64,000 bases of DNA from NCBI RefSeq assembly GCF_004217335.1, contig NZ_SHMP01000006.1:186001-250000 (forward strand), in the 5' to 3' direction. The notes below the pieces were generated by a model that saw only the letters and a program-made list of their open reading frames with translations, searched no databases and was not told the origin of the DNA. This document shows positions 42,856 to 52,228 of the stretch, piece after piece. The DNA comes from Natrinema hispanicum (GTDB taxonomy: Archaea; Halobacteriota; Halobacteria; Halobacteriales; Natrialbaceae). Every line of letters begins with the position of its first letter. Position 1 is the stretch's first letter. Made by a program: the position numbers and the translations under genes.

Positions 42856-44442
42856 TCAATTATCATTCTCCCTCTTTTTCGATGGGCAAGAGTCCGACTT
42901 CTCACTTTCATCTTGACGCCAGCGACCACTTGCCCGCTGTTGCTTTCGCGCGTGAAGCTGCCTCTGCAGTCGCCCCTCGATGCCCGCCTGCAACTCTAGT
43001 CCGCGATCGGCATCGATATCGTGGGCCGTCGCAGCCCGACCGAAAAACGAGGCGGAACTGGCGGTGTCGGCAGTCACGCTGGCGAGGTGGCGACGGCGCT
43101 GAAAGATCGTCGCCTCGTGAAGGACGGCCTGCACCCGGTAGTAGGGAACGATCTTCGTCGTTCGCCGCCAGAACCCCGTCTGCGTGAAGAAGTATCGCTC
43201 ACCGGTGTGAAACCCACGATTCGTCCATTTGAGGTGGGCAGCGACGGGGACGACTGCGACGAGAACCGCGGCGACGTACCACCGGTCAAGCGGCGTGTAG
43301 CGCGCGACGGCAAACGCACCGGCGACCGACGCAGCGACGACCAGCAGGTAGCGGACTGCGTACCGTTCTCGAGCGCGCCGGGGCGGCGACTCGAGGTCGA
43401 TCGGGCCGAATGGTTCGATCGCACGCGCAAGCGCGACGACGCGGTCGGCATCGGCGAGGGGAATCGCGGATTCGGTCCCGCGAGAGTCGGACTGGCCGGG
43501 GGCGTAGCCGGCCGTCTCGACGCTCAACGCGGCGTAGCCGAACCAGCGGAAGGGAATCGCTTCCGAGATCGTCAGTGCCTGAACCTTCTCGAGGGGGATC
43601 GTCCCGCTGTAGCGCTGGAGGAGCCCCCGCTCGTAGTAGAGTTCGTCGCCGGCGCGGGTGAGCCGGAAGCCGTAATAGCGGGTGAATGTGAGGAGCGCAC
43701 TGATAACCCAAGCGGCGAGCAGAAAGAGCAAGAGCCCCCATGCGAGCGCGAATATCCCGGTTGCTGGTCCGGGGAGGCCGCCGACACGATCGGCGGGGAC
43801 CAGCGTGGCGGGATCGAATCCGCTGGCAAACGAGAGCGCGATCCCACCCAGCACGCTCGCACCCGGATCGATGGTGAAGACGCTCAAGATCGCGAGTTCG
43901 CGGGGCTGGATCTCGAAGAGGAGTTCTTCCTCCTCGACCGCCGCTGCTGGGGATTCGGCAGTGGCTTCCTCGCCCTCGAGTGATTCTTCGTCTTCGGCCT
44001 CGGTACGTGCCCCCTGTCGCAGTTGCTGTCTGAGGCGATGGGCTTCCGCCTCGGAGACGTATCGAAGGTTGACCTCGGTCTCGCCACCGCCAGCGGTTTC
44101 GATGTGGACGGCAGCGATGCCGAGGAGTCGATTGACTACGTTCTGTCTGATGTCGACGTTTTGGATCCGTCCCAGCGGGAGTTCGCGGGTGCGACGTGAA
44201 AGGACGCCGGAGGTGACGTCGAACGTGTCCGCGGTGAGTTCGTACCTGAATCGCTGGTAGTAGGCGAACTCGTAGACGATCCCCGTGATGATCCCGAGGA
44301 CGACGAGGCCGACGATCGACAGCAGATCCATCCCGTTGCCGCCCGGCGAGACGACAACGCCGATAATAAAGAAGACGAAGCCGGTGTTGAGGCTGCGCGA
44401 GAGCGACCGAACGGCGACCGACGTTGGATGGAGTTTCTTCAT
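42856..44442 (-). CDS. bPH2 (DUF304/YdbT-like) membrane protein, copy 1
   Basis: This 528-residue membrane protein has three bPH2 units separated by helix pairs. Typical pieces are [20 protein letters not shown] with [11 protein letters not shown], then [27 protein letters not shown], then [24 protein letters not shown] Glu-rich linker ([17 protein letters not shown]) lies near residue 160. The C-terminal tail is basic, then Ser/Glu-rich. Bacterial YdbS/YdbT pairs work together and are implicated in resistance to certain exported peptides; the role in archaea is unknown. It overlaps its small partner upstream by 4 bp (ATGA). Confidence 0.85.
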   Translation of the reverse strand: MKKLHPTSVAVRSLSRSLNTGFVFFIIGVVVSPGGNGMDLLSIVGLVVLGIITGIVYEFAYYQRFRYELTADTFDVTSGVLSRRTRELPLGRIQNVDIRQNVVNRLLGIAAVHIETAGGGETEVNLRYVSEAEAHRLRQQLRQGARTEAEDEESLEGEEATAESPAAAVEEEELLFEIQPRELAILSVFTIDPGASVLGGIALSFASGFDPATLVPADRVGGLPGPATGIFALAWGLLLFLLAAWVISALLTFTRYYGFRLTRAGDELYYERGLLQRYSGTIPLEKVQALTISEAIPFRWFGYAALSVETAGYAPGQSDSRGTESAIPLADADRVVALARAIEPFGPIDLESPPRRARERYAVRYLLVVAASVAGAFAVARYTPLDRWYVAAVLVAVVPVAAHLKWTNRGFHTGERYFFTQTGFWRRTTKIVPYYRVQAVLHEATIFQRRRHLASVTADTASSASFFGRAATAHDIDADRGLELQAGIEGRLQRQLHARKQQRASGRWRQDESEKSDSCPSKKRENDN

Positions 44443-44927
44443 ACCGCGTCCTCACCCTCGCTCTCGATCGCGAGTCGGCGAAGCGACTCCTGAAGCGCCT
44501 CGGCGCGTGCCGGCGTCAGGCCAGGGATCGCGACGTCCGAACTCCGCGAGCCAGCAGTGTAGACGACGACCGTCGCAAGGCCGACCGCTCGCTCGAGCGG
44601 TGAGCGCCGGGAATCGACGTGCTGGACGCGAACGAAGGGAACGACCGTCTTGGTTCGCGTAAAGACACCCCGGCGGATGTAGAGATCGTCGTCTCGAAGC
44701 TCGAACCGCCAGACGCCGTAGCGTCGCCAGGCGATGAAGACGCGAATCACGGCGAGTGCAACTGCGATCACCGCGGCGGCAGGGACGATCGCAACCGGCA
44801 CGGCGTCGCCGAGTTCGGTTCGCGAGAGGCCGATCGCCCCGCCGACGATGAATCCACCGATGATCGCGGCTCGAGCGAGCGCGAGTGCGAGCCAGACGAT
44901 CCGAACGCGCGGCGTGAGCCGTTCCAT
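44439..44927 (-). CDS. Single bPH2-domain (YdbS-like) membrane protein, copy 1
   Basis: This 162-residue protein starts [20 protein letters not shown]. Two helices ([38 protein letters not shown]) precede one bPH2 domain: [60 protein letters not shown]. The ATG at 44927 was chosen because the frame further upstream has no helix and no conserved look. It overlaps the three-domain partner downstream by 4 bp. A paralogous pair lies at 48781-50851. Confidence 0.85.
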   Translation of the reverse strand: MERLTPRVRIVWLALALARAAIIGGFIVGGAIGLSRTELGDAVPVAIVPAAAVIAVALAVIRVFIAWRRYGVWRFELRDDDLYIRRGVFTRTKTVVPFVRVQHVDSRRSPLERAVGLATVVVYTAGSRSSDVAIPGLTPARAEALQESLRRLAIESEGEDAV

Positions 44928-45123
44928 ACGTGTCGTGACGGAACTGACTCGATTAAAGGGTGGGAAAGCGGCGGTCGTTTGCACCGGGTGAGAGCGCCGA
45001 TCGAGACATGGATTTCGTTCGAGTCGGAGTTCCACGACCCTCTACAGGTACGACCGAGAGTCGTCGACGTAGACTCCAGTAACTAGAAGACAGAAAAGAA
45101 CTCCGGGATGAGACTGACTCCTA

Positions 45124-45357
45124 TCAGTGAGTCGTCGTTCGAACGTCTTCGACGCGATAGAGGTCGTCCTGCAGGCCGTCGCCATCACAGTCTTCGTTCG
45201 GACACTCGTAGTGCCAGCCGTCTTGGGTCGCGTCTCCCTCTCGGAATCGGTCTCCACATACCTGACAGAAGAGTTGTCCCTTTTTGCACGTATCGCGGTG
45301 TAGCTCGAGGGCGAGCTCGGTCTGGAACGACTGGTTGCAGTTACGACAGGTGTGCAT
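45124..45357 (-). CDS. Small C2H2-finger plus zinc-ribbon protein
   Basis: This 77-residue protein starts MHTCRNCNQSFQTELALELH. CRNC with HRDTC resembles a C2H2-type finger (Cys4, Cys7, His20, Cys24 as a variant), followed by a second zinc site CQVC with CPNEDC. The two sites together imply a small nucleic-acid- or protein-binding factor. The ATG at 45357 is preferred to 45384 for its tight match to the first finger. I do not know a function. It is expressed opposite to the CNNM gene. Confidence 0.68.
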   Translation of the reverse strand: MHTCRNCNQSFQTELALELHRDTCKKGQLFCQVCGDRFREGDATQDGWHYECPNEDCDGDGLQDDLYRVEDVRTTTH

Positions 45358-45657
45358 ATTTCGTCTGACGTGAGCATCCGCCAAAACTGCTTGGGTTCTT
45401 TTATTCCGCTAGATTCGGGCGTGATTCGGCGTCACTGACCCGATTTGGGAACGATAGCCAGGCAAAAAAGAACGGTTGAAATTCGTGTTTACTCGACTTC
45501 GGGTTGTTCATTTGTTGGTAGATCGACCATCTCGTGTTCTGTGTGATAGCGTGTCATCACTGGGTGTCGAAATAGTGGTAGTTAGAGTCACGGGACTGGG
45601 TCAAACCGGCGATGGTCTCCCTGATTGATTTCTGTCTGGCGATATAACCGATCGGTA
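45358..45657. other. 300-bp gap with one possible micro-ORF
   Basis: The gap between the zinc protein and the CNNM gene has a poly-T/A region near 45395 and 45460. The minus strand holds a 22-codon ATG frame at 45489-45557 (MTRYHTEHEMVDLPTNEQPE and two more residues). Its composition is acidic and haloarchaeal-like, but it lacks support, so I do not list it as a gene. A TATA-like GATATAAC at 45641 may serve the CNNM gene. Confidence 0.35.
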
Positions 45658-46779
45658 ATGGACTCGCTCGTCATCGGCGGCCGGCTGTTCGCAGGAGTGT
45701 TGCTTATTCTGGCGAACGCCTTCTTCGTCGCGATCGAGTTCGCGTTGACTCGCGCTCGACAGTTCACCAAGGAGGAGTTCGTCGGAGACACGCCCGCACT
45801 CGAGCGGGCATGGAAGATGACCGACAACCTCGAGCTCTATCTCACCACGTGCCAGGTCGGGATTACGGCCTCGAGCATCGCCGTCGGGATCGTCGCGGAA
45901 CCGGCGCTGGCCGCGATATTCGAGCCGCTGTTCGTGAACACAGCACTTGCTTCGATCGGCAGCGGGGCGATCATTGCCTTCCTCATCATCAACCTCGTCC
46001 ATCTGACCCACGGGGAACAGACGCCGACGTATCTCGGCGTCGAGCGCTCACGGCTGGTCTGTCGGTACGGCGCGACACCACTGTACTGGTTTCACTGGAT
46101 TATTTCACCGATCATCACCCTCGGCGACGGCATCGCGAAGCTGACTCTCAAGCTCTTCGGGATCGAGATGACTGGCGCGTGGCTCGAGACCGAAGAGGAC
46201 GTCATCGAGTCCCGGGCCGACCTCCGGAACAAGCTCGGTTCGGTCCTCGAGAAGGGAGAACTTCCGGAGGAACGCCGCGAAGAGGTGATGAACGCATTTC
46301 AGATCGGCGAGCAGGCGATTCGTGAGGTGATGGTGGATGCCGAGGATATTATCGCGCTGTCGACAGAAGCGAGCCCCGAGGAGAACTTTCGAAAAATGGA
46401 AGACCGTCCGCAGACGCGGTATCCGCTGGTCGGCGACGACCTGACTGACTTTCGCGGGATCGTCTACACACCGATCCTCGTCAGATACCGCGAGGAACTG
46501 GCGAGCGGTGACATCGACTTCGCGGAACTGGCAGCGCCGCCGATGACGCTGTCCCCCGATACGGACGTCAGTGACGCGGTCGACCAGTTTCAGGCGGAAA
46601 ACCAGGAACTCGCACTGGTGATCGAAGACAGCGAGGAACGGAGTTCCTCGAGCAGCCGGACGCAGTCCGGCGATGGCAATGTTATCGGCCTCGTCACTGT
46701 AACCGACTTGCTCGAGGCGGTGATGGGCGACATCGAGGACCCGCTCGATCAGCGGCAAGTCGAAGCGGCCGATCGGTAA
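45658..46779 (+). CDS. CNNM/CorC-type membrane protein with CBS domains
   Basis: This 373-residue protein begins MDSLVIGGRLFAGVLLILAN. A CNNM domain with about four helices (residues 5-165) contains FFVAIEFALTRARQF and THGEQTPTYLGVER. A CBS pair follows (VMVDAEDIIALSTEASPEEN; LSPDTDVSDAVDQFQAENQE..GLVTVTDLLEAVMGDI). Such proteins export magnesium or otherwise handle divalent cations; MpfA/CorC are the relatives I know. The usual C-terminal transporter-associated domain is absent, so this is the short form. The ATG at 45658 was preferred over 45625 for helix placement. Confidence 0.86.
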   Translation: MDSLVIGGRLFAGVLLILANAFFVAIEFALTRARQFTKEEFVGDTPALERAWKMTDNLELYLTTCQVGITASSIAVGIVAEPALAAIFEPLFVNTALASIGSGAIIAFLIINLVHLTHGEQTPTYLGVERSRLVCRYGATPLYWFHWIISPIITLGDGIAKLTLKLFGIEMTGAWLETEEDVIESRADLRNKLGSVLEKGELPEERREEVMNAFQIGEQAIREVMVDAEDIIALSTEASPEENFRKMEDRPQTRYPLVGDDLTDFRGIVYTPILVRYREELASGDIDFAELAAPPMTLSPDTDVSDAVDQFQAENQELALVIEDSEERSSSSSRTQSGDGNVIGLVTVTDLLEAVMGDIEDPLDQRQVEAADR

Positions 46780-46872
46780 CGGGATCGAACCGACGACTCG
46801 ATCTCGCCATCGAGAGCGGACTACGCGACTGCGCGCCGCCGGCTTTTCCGTGTCACGATGGAATGAACAGCC

Positions 46873-47304
46873 ATGTATCACGACATTCTGGTACCGACCG
46901 ACGGCAGCGACTCGAGTACGGCGGCGGTCGATGAAGCTGTCGCGATCGCCGACGGGGAGGGGGCGACGGTCCACTTTCTCCACGTCATCGACGAGGGAAC
47001 GGAGATGTCCGCGGGCGCGTCGGGGATGATCGCACCGCAAGTCACGGAAACGCTCGAGGAGGAAGCGGAGTCGGCCCTCGACGATGCCGAACGACGGGCC
47101 GAGAATGCCGGCGTGACCCACGACCGGACGATCCGCGAGGGCGACCCCCACGAGGTGATCGCAGCCTACTGCGACGATGCGGACGTCGATCTCGTCGTCA
47201 TGGGTGCAAGCGGCCGCTCGAGATTAAAAGAACACCTCCTCGGGAGCACGACCGATCGCGTCGTACGAACGGTCGAAACGTCGGTGCTGCTCGCACGGCC
47301 CTGA
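46873..47304 (+). CDS. UspA-family universal stress protein
   Basis: This 143-residue alpha/beta protein begins MYHDILVPTDGSDSSTAAVD. The ATP-binding motif is MGASGRSRLKEHLLGSTTDR (the G-x2-G-x9-G-S/T pattern), so it is of the nucleotide-binding type. DGSDSS and VHFLHVIDEG complete strand 1 and strand 2. USPs dimerise and respond to stress. It lies 93 bp after the CNNM gene on the same strand and may be co-transcribed. The partner process is unknown. Confidence 0.9.
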   Translation: MYHDILVPTDGSDSSTAAVDEAVAIADGEGATVHFLHVIDEGTEMSAGASGMIAPQVTETLEEEAESALDDAERRAENAGVTHDRTIREGDPHEVIAAYCDDADVDLVVMGASGRSRLKEHLLGSTTDRVVRTVETSVLLARP

Positions 47305-47344
47305 GCAGGTCGAATCGCAGAGGGAAAAAGCGCTGTCGACTCGG

Positions 47345-48760
47345 TTAGTCGTCCTGGCCGAGAATGCCGCGCTCGGTCATCTTCCGGGGGTCGAGGACCT
47401 CGTCGGCCTCGTCCTCATCGAGGTAGCCCTTCTCTAAGACGACCTCACGAACCGTCTTGTCCTCCTTGAGTGCGGTCTTTGCGACCTCGCTTGCTTTGTC
47501 GTAGCCGATGTGGACGTTGAGCGAGGTGGCCATTGCCATCGACTCCTCGACGCGGTCTGCACAGTACTCCTCGTTGGCCTCGAGTTTGCGGACGAACCGG
47601 TCGCCGAACACCTGGCTCGCGTTCGAGATGAGTTCGGCCGACTCGAGGAAATTGTGCGCAAGCACGGGCTTGTAGAGGTTGAGGTCGATCTGACCCTCGG
47701 CTGCGCCGGCGGAGACGGCGGCGTCGTTGCCGACGACCTGCTTGTGGACCTGGTTGACGGCCTCGGCGACGACCGGGTTGATCTTGCCGGGCATGATCGA
47801 GGAGCCGGGCTGGTTCTCAGGCTGTTCGATCTCACCGAGCCCGTTGCGCGGCCCGGAGGCGAGCAGGCGCAGGTCGTTGGCGATCTTGTTCAGCGAGCCG
47901 GCGACGGTTCGCAGCGCGCCGTGGGCCTCGCTCATGGCGTCGTGGGCGGCCTGGGCCTCGAAGTGGTTGTCGGCTTCGCGGAACTGGACGCCAGTCTCTT
48001 TTGTGATGTACTCGGCTGCGCGACCGGGGAACTCGGGGTGAGTGTTCAGGCCAGTGCCGGTCGCCGTCCCACCGAGGGCGAGTTCCGCGAGGTGGTCGCG
48101 GACGTTGTCGACGCGGGCCAGGCCCTTCTCGACCTGCGTGCGGTAGCCGCCGAACTCCTGGCCAAGCGTGACCGGCGTCGCGTCCTGGAGGTGCGTGCGG
48201 CCGGTCTTGACGACGTCATCGAACTCTTCTTCTTTCTCCTCGAGCGCCTCGCGGAGTGCGTCGAGTGCCGGAATGACGTCTTTCTCGACGGCCTCGAGGG
48301 AGGCGACGTGCATCGCGGTCGGGATGACGTCGTTGCTCGACTGGCCGTAGTTGACGTGGTCGTTGGGGTGGACGACGCGGTCGCCGATCTCGCTGCCCAT
48401 GAGTTCGGCGGCGCGGTTGGCGATGACCTCGTTGGCGTTCATGTTCGAGGATGTGCCGGAGCCGGTCTGGAAGACGTCGACCGGGAACTGGTCGTCGTGG
48501 TCGCCGGCGATGACCTCGTCTGCAGCCTCGATGATCGCCTCGGCGACGTCCTCGTCGACGAGGCCGAGGTCGCGGTTGGCCTGTGCTGCGCCTTTCTTGA
48601 CGACGCCGAGTGCGCGGACGAACCGACGGCTGAACGTAATTCCCGAGATGGGGAAGTTCTGGATCGCGCGCTGGGTCTGTGCGCCCCAGTAAGCGTCTGC
48701 GGGCACCTGCATCTCGCCGAGACTGTCCTCCTCGATTCGGTATTCGTCTTCGTCTCCCAT
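47345..48760 (-). CDS. fumC: Class II fumarate hydratase FumC
   Basis: This 471-residue homotetrameric enzyme interconverts fumarate and malate in the TCA cycle. The class signature GSSIMPGKINP carries the catalytic Ser, the TGRTHLQDATPVTLGQE motif holds the catalytic His region, and QTGSGTSSNMNANEVIA binds substrate. Lys/Asn of KINPVVAEA and the C-terminal DEADEVLDPRKMTERG fit fumarase rather than aspartase or argininosuccinate lyase. Its stop is 41 bp from the UspA stop (convergent). It lies between two parts of a duplicated bPH2 locus. Confidence 0.95.
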   Translation of the reverse strand: MGDEDEYRIEEDSLGEMQVPADAYWGAQTQRAIQNFPISGITFSRRFVRALGVVKKGAAQANRDLGLVDEDVAEAIIEAADEVIAGDHDDQFPVDVFQTGSGTSSNMNANEVIANRAAELMGSEIGDRVVHPNDHVNYGQSSNDVIPTAMHVASLEAVEKDVIPALDALREALEEKEEEFDDVVKTGRTHLQDATPVTLGQEFGGYRTQVEKGLARVDNVRDHLAELALGGTATGTGLNTHPEFPGRAAEYITKETGVQFREADNHFEAQAAHDAMSEAHGALRTVAGSLNKIANDLRLLASGPRNGLGEIEQPENQPGSSIMPGKINPVVAEAVNQVHKQVVGNDAAVSAGAAEGQIDLNLYKPVLAHNFLESAELISNASQVFGDRFVRKLEANEEYCADRVEESMAMATSLNVHIGYDKASEVAKTALKEDKTVREVVLEKGYLDEDEADEVLDPRKMTERGILGQDD

Positions 48761-48780
48761 ACGCGAGAACTCTCAGTCAG

Positions 48781-50400
48781 TCAGGTAAAATCCACCGAAA
48801 GCCCAGTCTCGTCCGAGCGAGCGCGCTCACGGACGGCCGACTGGAGCCGTTCCCGGCCAATGCCGTGGATCTCGCGGGCCGTCTCGAGTTCGAGATCGGG
48901 AACTGTCGGCGTCCCCCAGGAAAACGTCCGTGAGCTAGCGGTATCGACGGCGAGTGACGCCAGTCCGAGCCGGCGCTGGAAGATCGACCGCCGCGTCGAG
49001 ACCGTCTGAATCCGATAGTAGGGGATCACGATCGTTCTGCGGTTCCAGAACCCTGATCGGATCACGAGATGGTCGTCGCCGACGTGATAGCCCAGGTTGA
49101 CGTACTTGAGATGGGCTGCAATGGGTACCGCGACGAAGACGGCCACGGAGAGATACCAGCGCTCGAGGCCTGTACCCTGTGCAAGTCCGAACGCGACGGC
49201 GACGACGACGGCTGCGATGAGCGAATAGCGGACGAGGTACCGCTGCCGAGCCAGCGTCGGCGGCCGCTGGAACCGTGGCGTTTCGACGCCGGTGAGGTTC
49301 TCGGCGAATCGATAGCTGCGGTCGGTCTCGGCAAGTGGGACAGCTGATTGGCTGCCACCGCTGCTTTCTGGCCCATAGCCTGCGGTTTCGACCCAGAGGC
49401 CGGCGTAGCCGACCAGTCGCTGGAGCGGGTTCTCGGTGATGGTCACCGACTGAACCTTGTCGACGGGGATCGAGCCGCTGTAGCGCTGGATCAGTCCCCG
49501 TTCGTAGACGAAGTCGGACCCTGCGCGCCCGAGACGGAACCCGTAGTAGTTCGCGACCGTGTAGATCGCACTCGCGACGTACGTTGCGACCGACCACTGG
49601 AGCGCAGTGACAGCGATCAAAACGAGCAGCGACCCCACCGCGGCACCGTCGAGCGACGCCGGCCCGCCGACGGGACGCGCGATCTCGAGGACGAACGCGG
49701 GAACCAACCCCGAGCCGGAGTCAGCGCTCGTAAGGAAGATCACCAGCGCGATCGGGAAGATCGCCGCGCCCCACCGGAACGATGTCAGAGCATACACCAA
49801 CAGTTCCGTCGGCTCGAGTTCGAACAGCAGCGTCGGCCTGCGGTCAGGGTGTGAGCGCTCGTGGCGCGTCGGCTCATCGACGCCGCTGGTCGAGGCCGAC
49901 CCACTCGCCGAGGCCGCGCGCTCGTCGCTGCTCGCGTCGTCGTCCGCTCGAGCGGTTTGCCGGCGGATTCCGGCGCGAAGCCGCTCGGCTTCGGCCTCGC
50001 TGACGAAGTTCAGCGTCGCCTCCGTCTCGCCGCCGCCGGCAGTCTCGAGGGAGACGACGGCAAGCCCGAAGATACGGTGCAAGACACTCTGAGAGACGTC
50101 GACGTTCTGGATACGGCGATACGGAATCTCGCGCGAGCGCCGGGAGAACACGCCCGAAGTAACGTCGAACGTCCGCGACGTGATCGCGTACGTGAACCGA
50201 TAGTAGTACGCGATGCCGTAGCCGACCCCGCCGACGAACCCGATCGGGGCCAACATGAAGATCCAGTCGATGTCGATGCCGTCGAAGACAGTCGAGAGGA
50301 CCATCACGACGAAAAACGGCATCGAGAGCCCAGTAAGACCGCGCTGGAGCGCCAGCGTCACCGCGCTCAGCGGATGCAATCGATTCACATCAGACGGCAT
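48781..50400 (-). CDS. bPH2 (DUF304/YdbT-like) membrane protein, copy 2
   Basis: This 539-residue paralogue of the 42856-44442 protein has the same three-unit layout: [20 protein letters not shown] with IPYRRIQNVDV; SDFVYERGLIQRYSGSIPVD with KVQSVTI; VIRSGFWNRRTIVIPYYRIQTVST. Its linker (about residue 170) is Ser/Ala/Asp-rich with a basic run (TRHERSHPDRRP). The ATG at 50400 overlaps the stop of the small partner by 11 bp. The longer frame upstream lies within that partner. Downstream it ends 20 bp from the fumC start, so read-through into fumC is possible. Confidence 0.85.
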   Translation of the reverse strand: MPSDVNRLHPLSAVTLALQRGLTGLSMPFFVVMVLSTVFDGIDIDWIFMLAPIGFVGGVGYGIAYYYRFTYAITSRTFDVTSGVFSRRSREIPYRRIQNVDVSQSVLHRIFGLAVVSLETAGGGETEATLNFVSEAEAERLRAGIRRQTARADDDASSDERAASASGSASTSGVDEPTRHERSHPDRRPTLLFELEPTELLVYALTSFRWGAAIFPIALVIFLTSADSGSGLVPAFVLEIARPVGGPASLDGAAVGSLLVLIAVTALQWSVATYVASAIYTVANYYGFRLGRAGSDFVYERGLIQRYSGSIPVDKVQSVTITENPLQRLVGYAGLWVETAGYGPESSGGSQSAVPLAETDRSYRFAENLTGVETPRFQRPPTLARQRYLVRYSLIAAVVVAVAFGLAQGTGLERWYLSVAVFVAVPIAAHLKYVNLGYHVGDDHLVIRSGFWNRRTIVIPYYRIQTVSTRRSIFQRRLGLASLAVDTASSRTFSWGTPTVPDLELETAREIHGIGRERLQSAVRERARSDETGLSVDFT

Positions 50401-50851
50401 CGTCAGCCTCGCTTTCGACGGCCAGTTCACGAAGCGTATTCTGCAGCGTTCGTGCGCGATCCGGCGTCAGCCCCGGAATGCGAACGTCCGCGTTTCGGGA
50501 CCCAGCCGTGTAGACGACGACGCTCGAGAGGCCGAGAGCACGCTCGAGAGGACCGAACTGCGTGTCGACGTGCTGGACGCGGACGAACGGAACGGCAGTT
50601 TCGACGACCGTGACGACGCCACGCTCGAGGTAGAGGGCGTCGTCTTGCAGTTCGAACTGCCAGACCTGGTAGCGCCGGAGGGCATAGCCGACCCCGATGA
50701 CGAGTCCGAGTGTAACGATGCCGCCGACCGCCGGGAACGGGACAGTGAACTGCCACTGATCGATGGCGGTGAGGACGACGCCGAGGACGACCGCAGCGAG
50801 CGCCCCACGGGCGATCCAAAGGAACCTGATGCGGGGATGGAGGGTCTCCAT
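50390..50851 (-). CDS. Single bPH2-domain (YdbS-like) membrane protein, copy 2
   Basis: The 153-residue protein starts METLHPRIRFLWIARGALAA. Two helices (ALAAVVLGVVLTAIDQW; VGGIVTLGLVIGVGYAL) precede one bPH2 domain ([60 protein letters not shown]). It is the paralogue of the 44439-44927 protein; both share the VRVQHVD..FGPLERA and YTAGSR pieces. It overlaps the large copy downstream by 11 bp, so the pair is translationally coupled as in copy 1. Confidence 0.86.
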   Translation of the reverse strand: METLHPRIRFLWIARGALAAVVLGVVLTAIDQWQFTVPFPAVGGIVTLGLVIGVGYALRRYQVWQFELQDDALYLERGVVTVVETAVPFVRVQHVDTQFGPLERALGLSSVVVYTAGSRNADVRIPGLTPDRARTLQNTLRELAVESEADDAV

Positions 50852-51031
50852 AGTAATGAAATGTCATTTCTAGTGGATAAAATTACGGTTCCACTCGACG
50901 TGCCGCTCGCGGTATTGACGTCCGCTCACGGCAGAACCGGCCAATGGCGGGCGTCCGTCGAAAATCCGTGATCGTCGTTCGCGGTTCGCTGATGGGTGAT
51001 ACCGATGGCGAGTCGTAGTGGGTAATGACAT

Positions 51032-51039
51032 CATTTATC
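51032..51039 (+). promoter_or_regulatory. TATA-like box of the enoyl-CoA hydratase gene
   Basis: CATTTATC is centred about 28 bp before the ATG at 51064 and supports that start over the ATG at 51025. Confidence 0.5.
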
Positions 51040-51063
51040 ACCCCATCTAGTCAATCAGCTCAC

Positions 51064-51876
51064 ATGGCTTCCGAGACGTCCACGACCGAGCAGTTGGAAA
51101 CCGTCGACTGCAGCCGTGACGATCACGTCGGCCGGATCACGCTTGCCCGCCCCGAGGCGATGAACACGTTTAGCACCGAACTCGCACAGGACCTCGACGC
51201 AGCGCTGCACGCACTCGACGAGGACGACGACGTGCGGGCGATCGTCGTCGACGGCGCAGGCAAATGCTTCTCGGCCGGCATCGACCTCTCCGAACACGGC
51301 GACCACGAGACCGAGTCGGAATACGAGGCGTGGGTTGCACGGATGGAAGAACCGTTTCACACCCTGACCGAGATGCGAACACCCGTGATCGCTGCGGCCC
51401 ACGGCCACGCCGCCGCCAACGGGATCGGACTGGTCGCAGCCTGTGATCTCGCCGTCGCCGCCGAGGGAACGAAATTCGGCGCGACAGCCCCCAAGGTCGG
51501 CCTGTTCTGTATGGGGCCGGCCGTCCCGCTGATGAAGGCACTCACCAGAAAGCGGTGTCTCGAACTCATCCTGACCGGCGAACTGATTGACGCCGAAACG
51601 GCCCTCGAGTGGGGACTGATCAATCGCGTTGCACCCGAGGGCGAGCAGCTGGACGCGGCGATGGAACTCGCCAAAACGATCGCACAGAAGAGTCCGATGG
51701 GTGTCCAAATGGGCAAGCGAGCGTTCTACGAGATGGTTGAACTGGACTACGACGAGGCACTCACGTACTCGAACGAGCAGTTCGCCACGCTCTGTACGAC
51801 AGAAGACGCGAACCAAGGCATTGCGGCCTTCCTCGAGGGTGAGCCACTCGCCGCCGACGAGTGGCCCGGCGAGTAA
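51064..51876 (+). CDS. Enoyl-CoA hydratase/isomerase family protein
   Basis: This 270-residue crotonase-fold protein begins MASETSTTEQLETVDCSRDD. GKCFSAGIDLSEHGDHE forms the first oxyanion-hole NH, and HGHAAANGIGLVAACDLAVA the second. The usual catalytic Glu pair of enoyl-CoA hydratases is not obvious, and FGATAPKVGLFCMGPAVPLM with SPMGVQMGKRAFYEMVELDY looks like the ECHDC3-like group. The exact reaction is therefore uncertain. It differs from menB in length and motifs. The TATA box at 51032 supports a leaderless start. Confidence 0.82.
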   Translation: MASETSTTEQLETVDCSRDDHVGRITLARPEAMNTFSTELAQDLDAALHALDEDDDVRAIVVDGAGKCFSAGIDLSEHGDHETESEYEAWVARMEEPFHTLTEMRTPVIAAAHGHAAANGIGLVAACDLAVAAEGTKFGATAPKVGLFCMGPAVPLMKALTRKRCLELILTGELIDAETALEWGLINRVAPEGEQLDAAMELAKTIAQKSPMGVQMGKRAFYEMVELDYDEALTYSNEQFATLCTTEDANQGIAAFLEGEPLAADEWPGE

Positions 51877-51903
51877 CGACTGCGCGGTTCGATGCGTGGT
51901 CGA

Positions 51904-52164
51904 TTACTGGTCGGCCTCGAGTTCCTCGTATTCGTCGGGTGTGTACGTCGACAGTTCGAGGGCGTGGATATCGGTCGTCATGTGCTCGTCAAGTGCGTCG
52001 TAGACCTGCTGGTGTTGCTGAACCAGCGGCAGGCCCTCGAAGACCGGCGAGACGACCGTCGCGGCGAGGTGGTCCTCGTCGTGTTTGTCGCGGGCGTGGG
52101 TGACCGTCGCCTCGGCGTCCTCGAGATTCGATTCGATGAGTTCCTCGACGGTTGCTGGCTTCAT
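51904..52164 (-). CDS. BolA-family protein
   Basis: This 86-residue protein starts MKPATVEELIESNLEDAEAT. It has the BolA fold: ARDKHDEDHLAATVVSPVFE, then LPLVQQHQQVYDALDEHM and DIHALELSTYTPDEY. BolA proteins partner monothiol glutaredoxins or other Fe-S trafficking factors. The invariant His in this type of protein (ALELSTYTPDE region) is the candidate cluster ligand. An NfuA-like gene is immediately upstream on the same strand (64-bp gap), which favours a role in cluster delivery. The ATG at 52164 avoids the hydrophobic, unrelated extension to 52218. Confidence 0.85.
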   Translation of the reverse strand: MKPATVEELIESNLEDAEATVTHARDKHDEDHLAATVVSPVFEGLPLVQQHQQVYDALDEHMTTDIHALELSTYTPDEYEELEADQ

Positions 52165-52228
52165 ACGGAAAGGATGTGTCGCTCGAGGCAAAAACGCCGC
52201 GGTCGCGGCCAGCGACACGGTTGCACGC

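Noticed and set aside
47510-49009. 499-codon open frame on the + strand
   Set aside because: It is antisense to fumC and a bPH2 gene. fumC has the complete fumarase signature.
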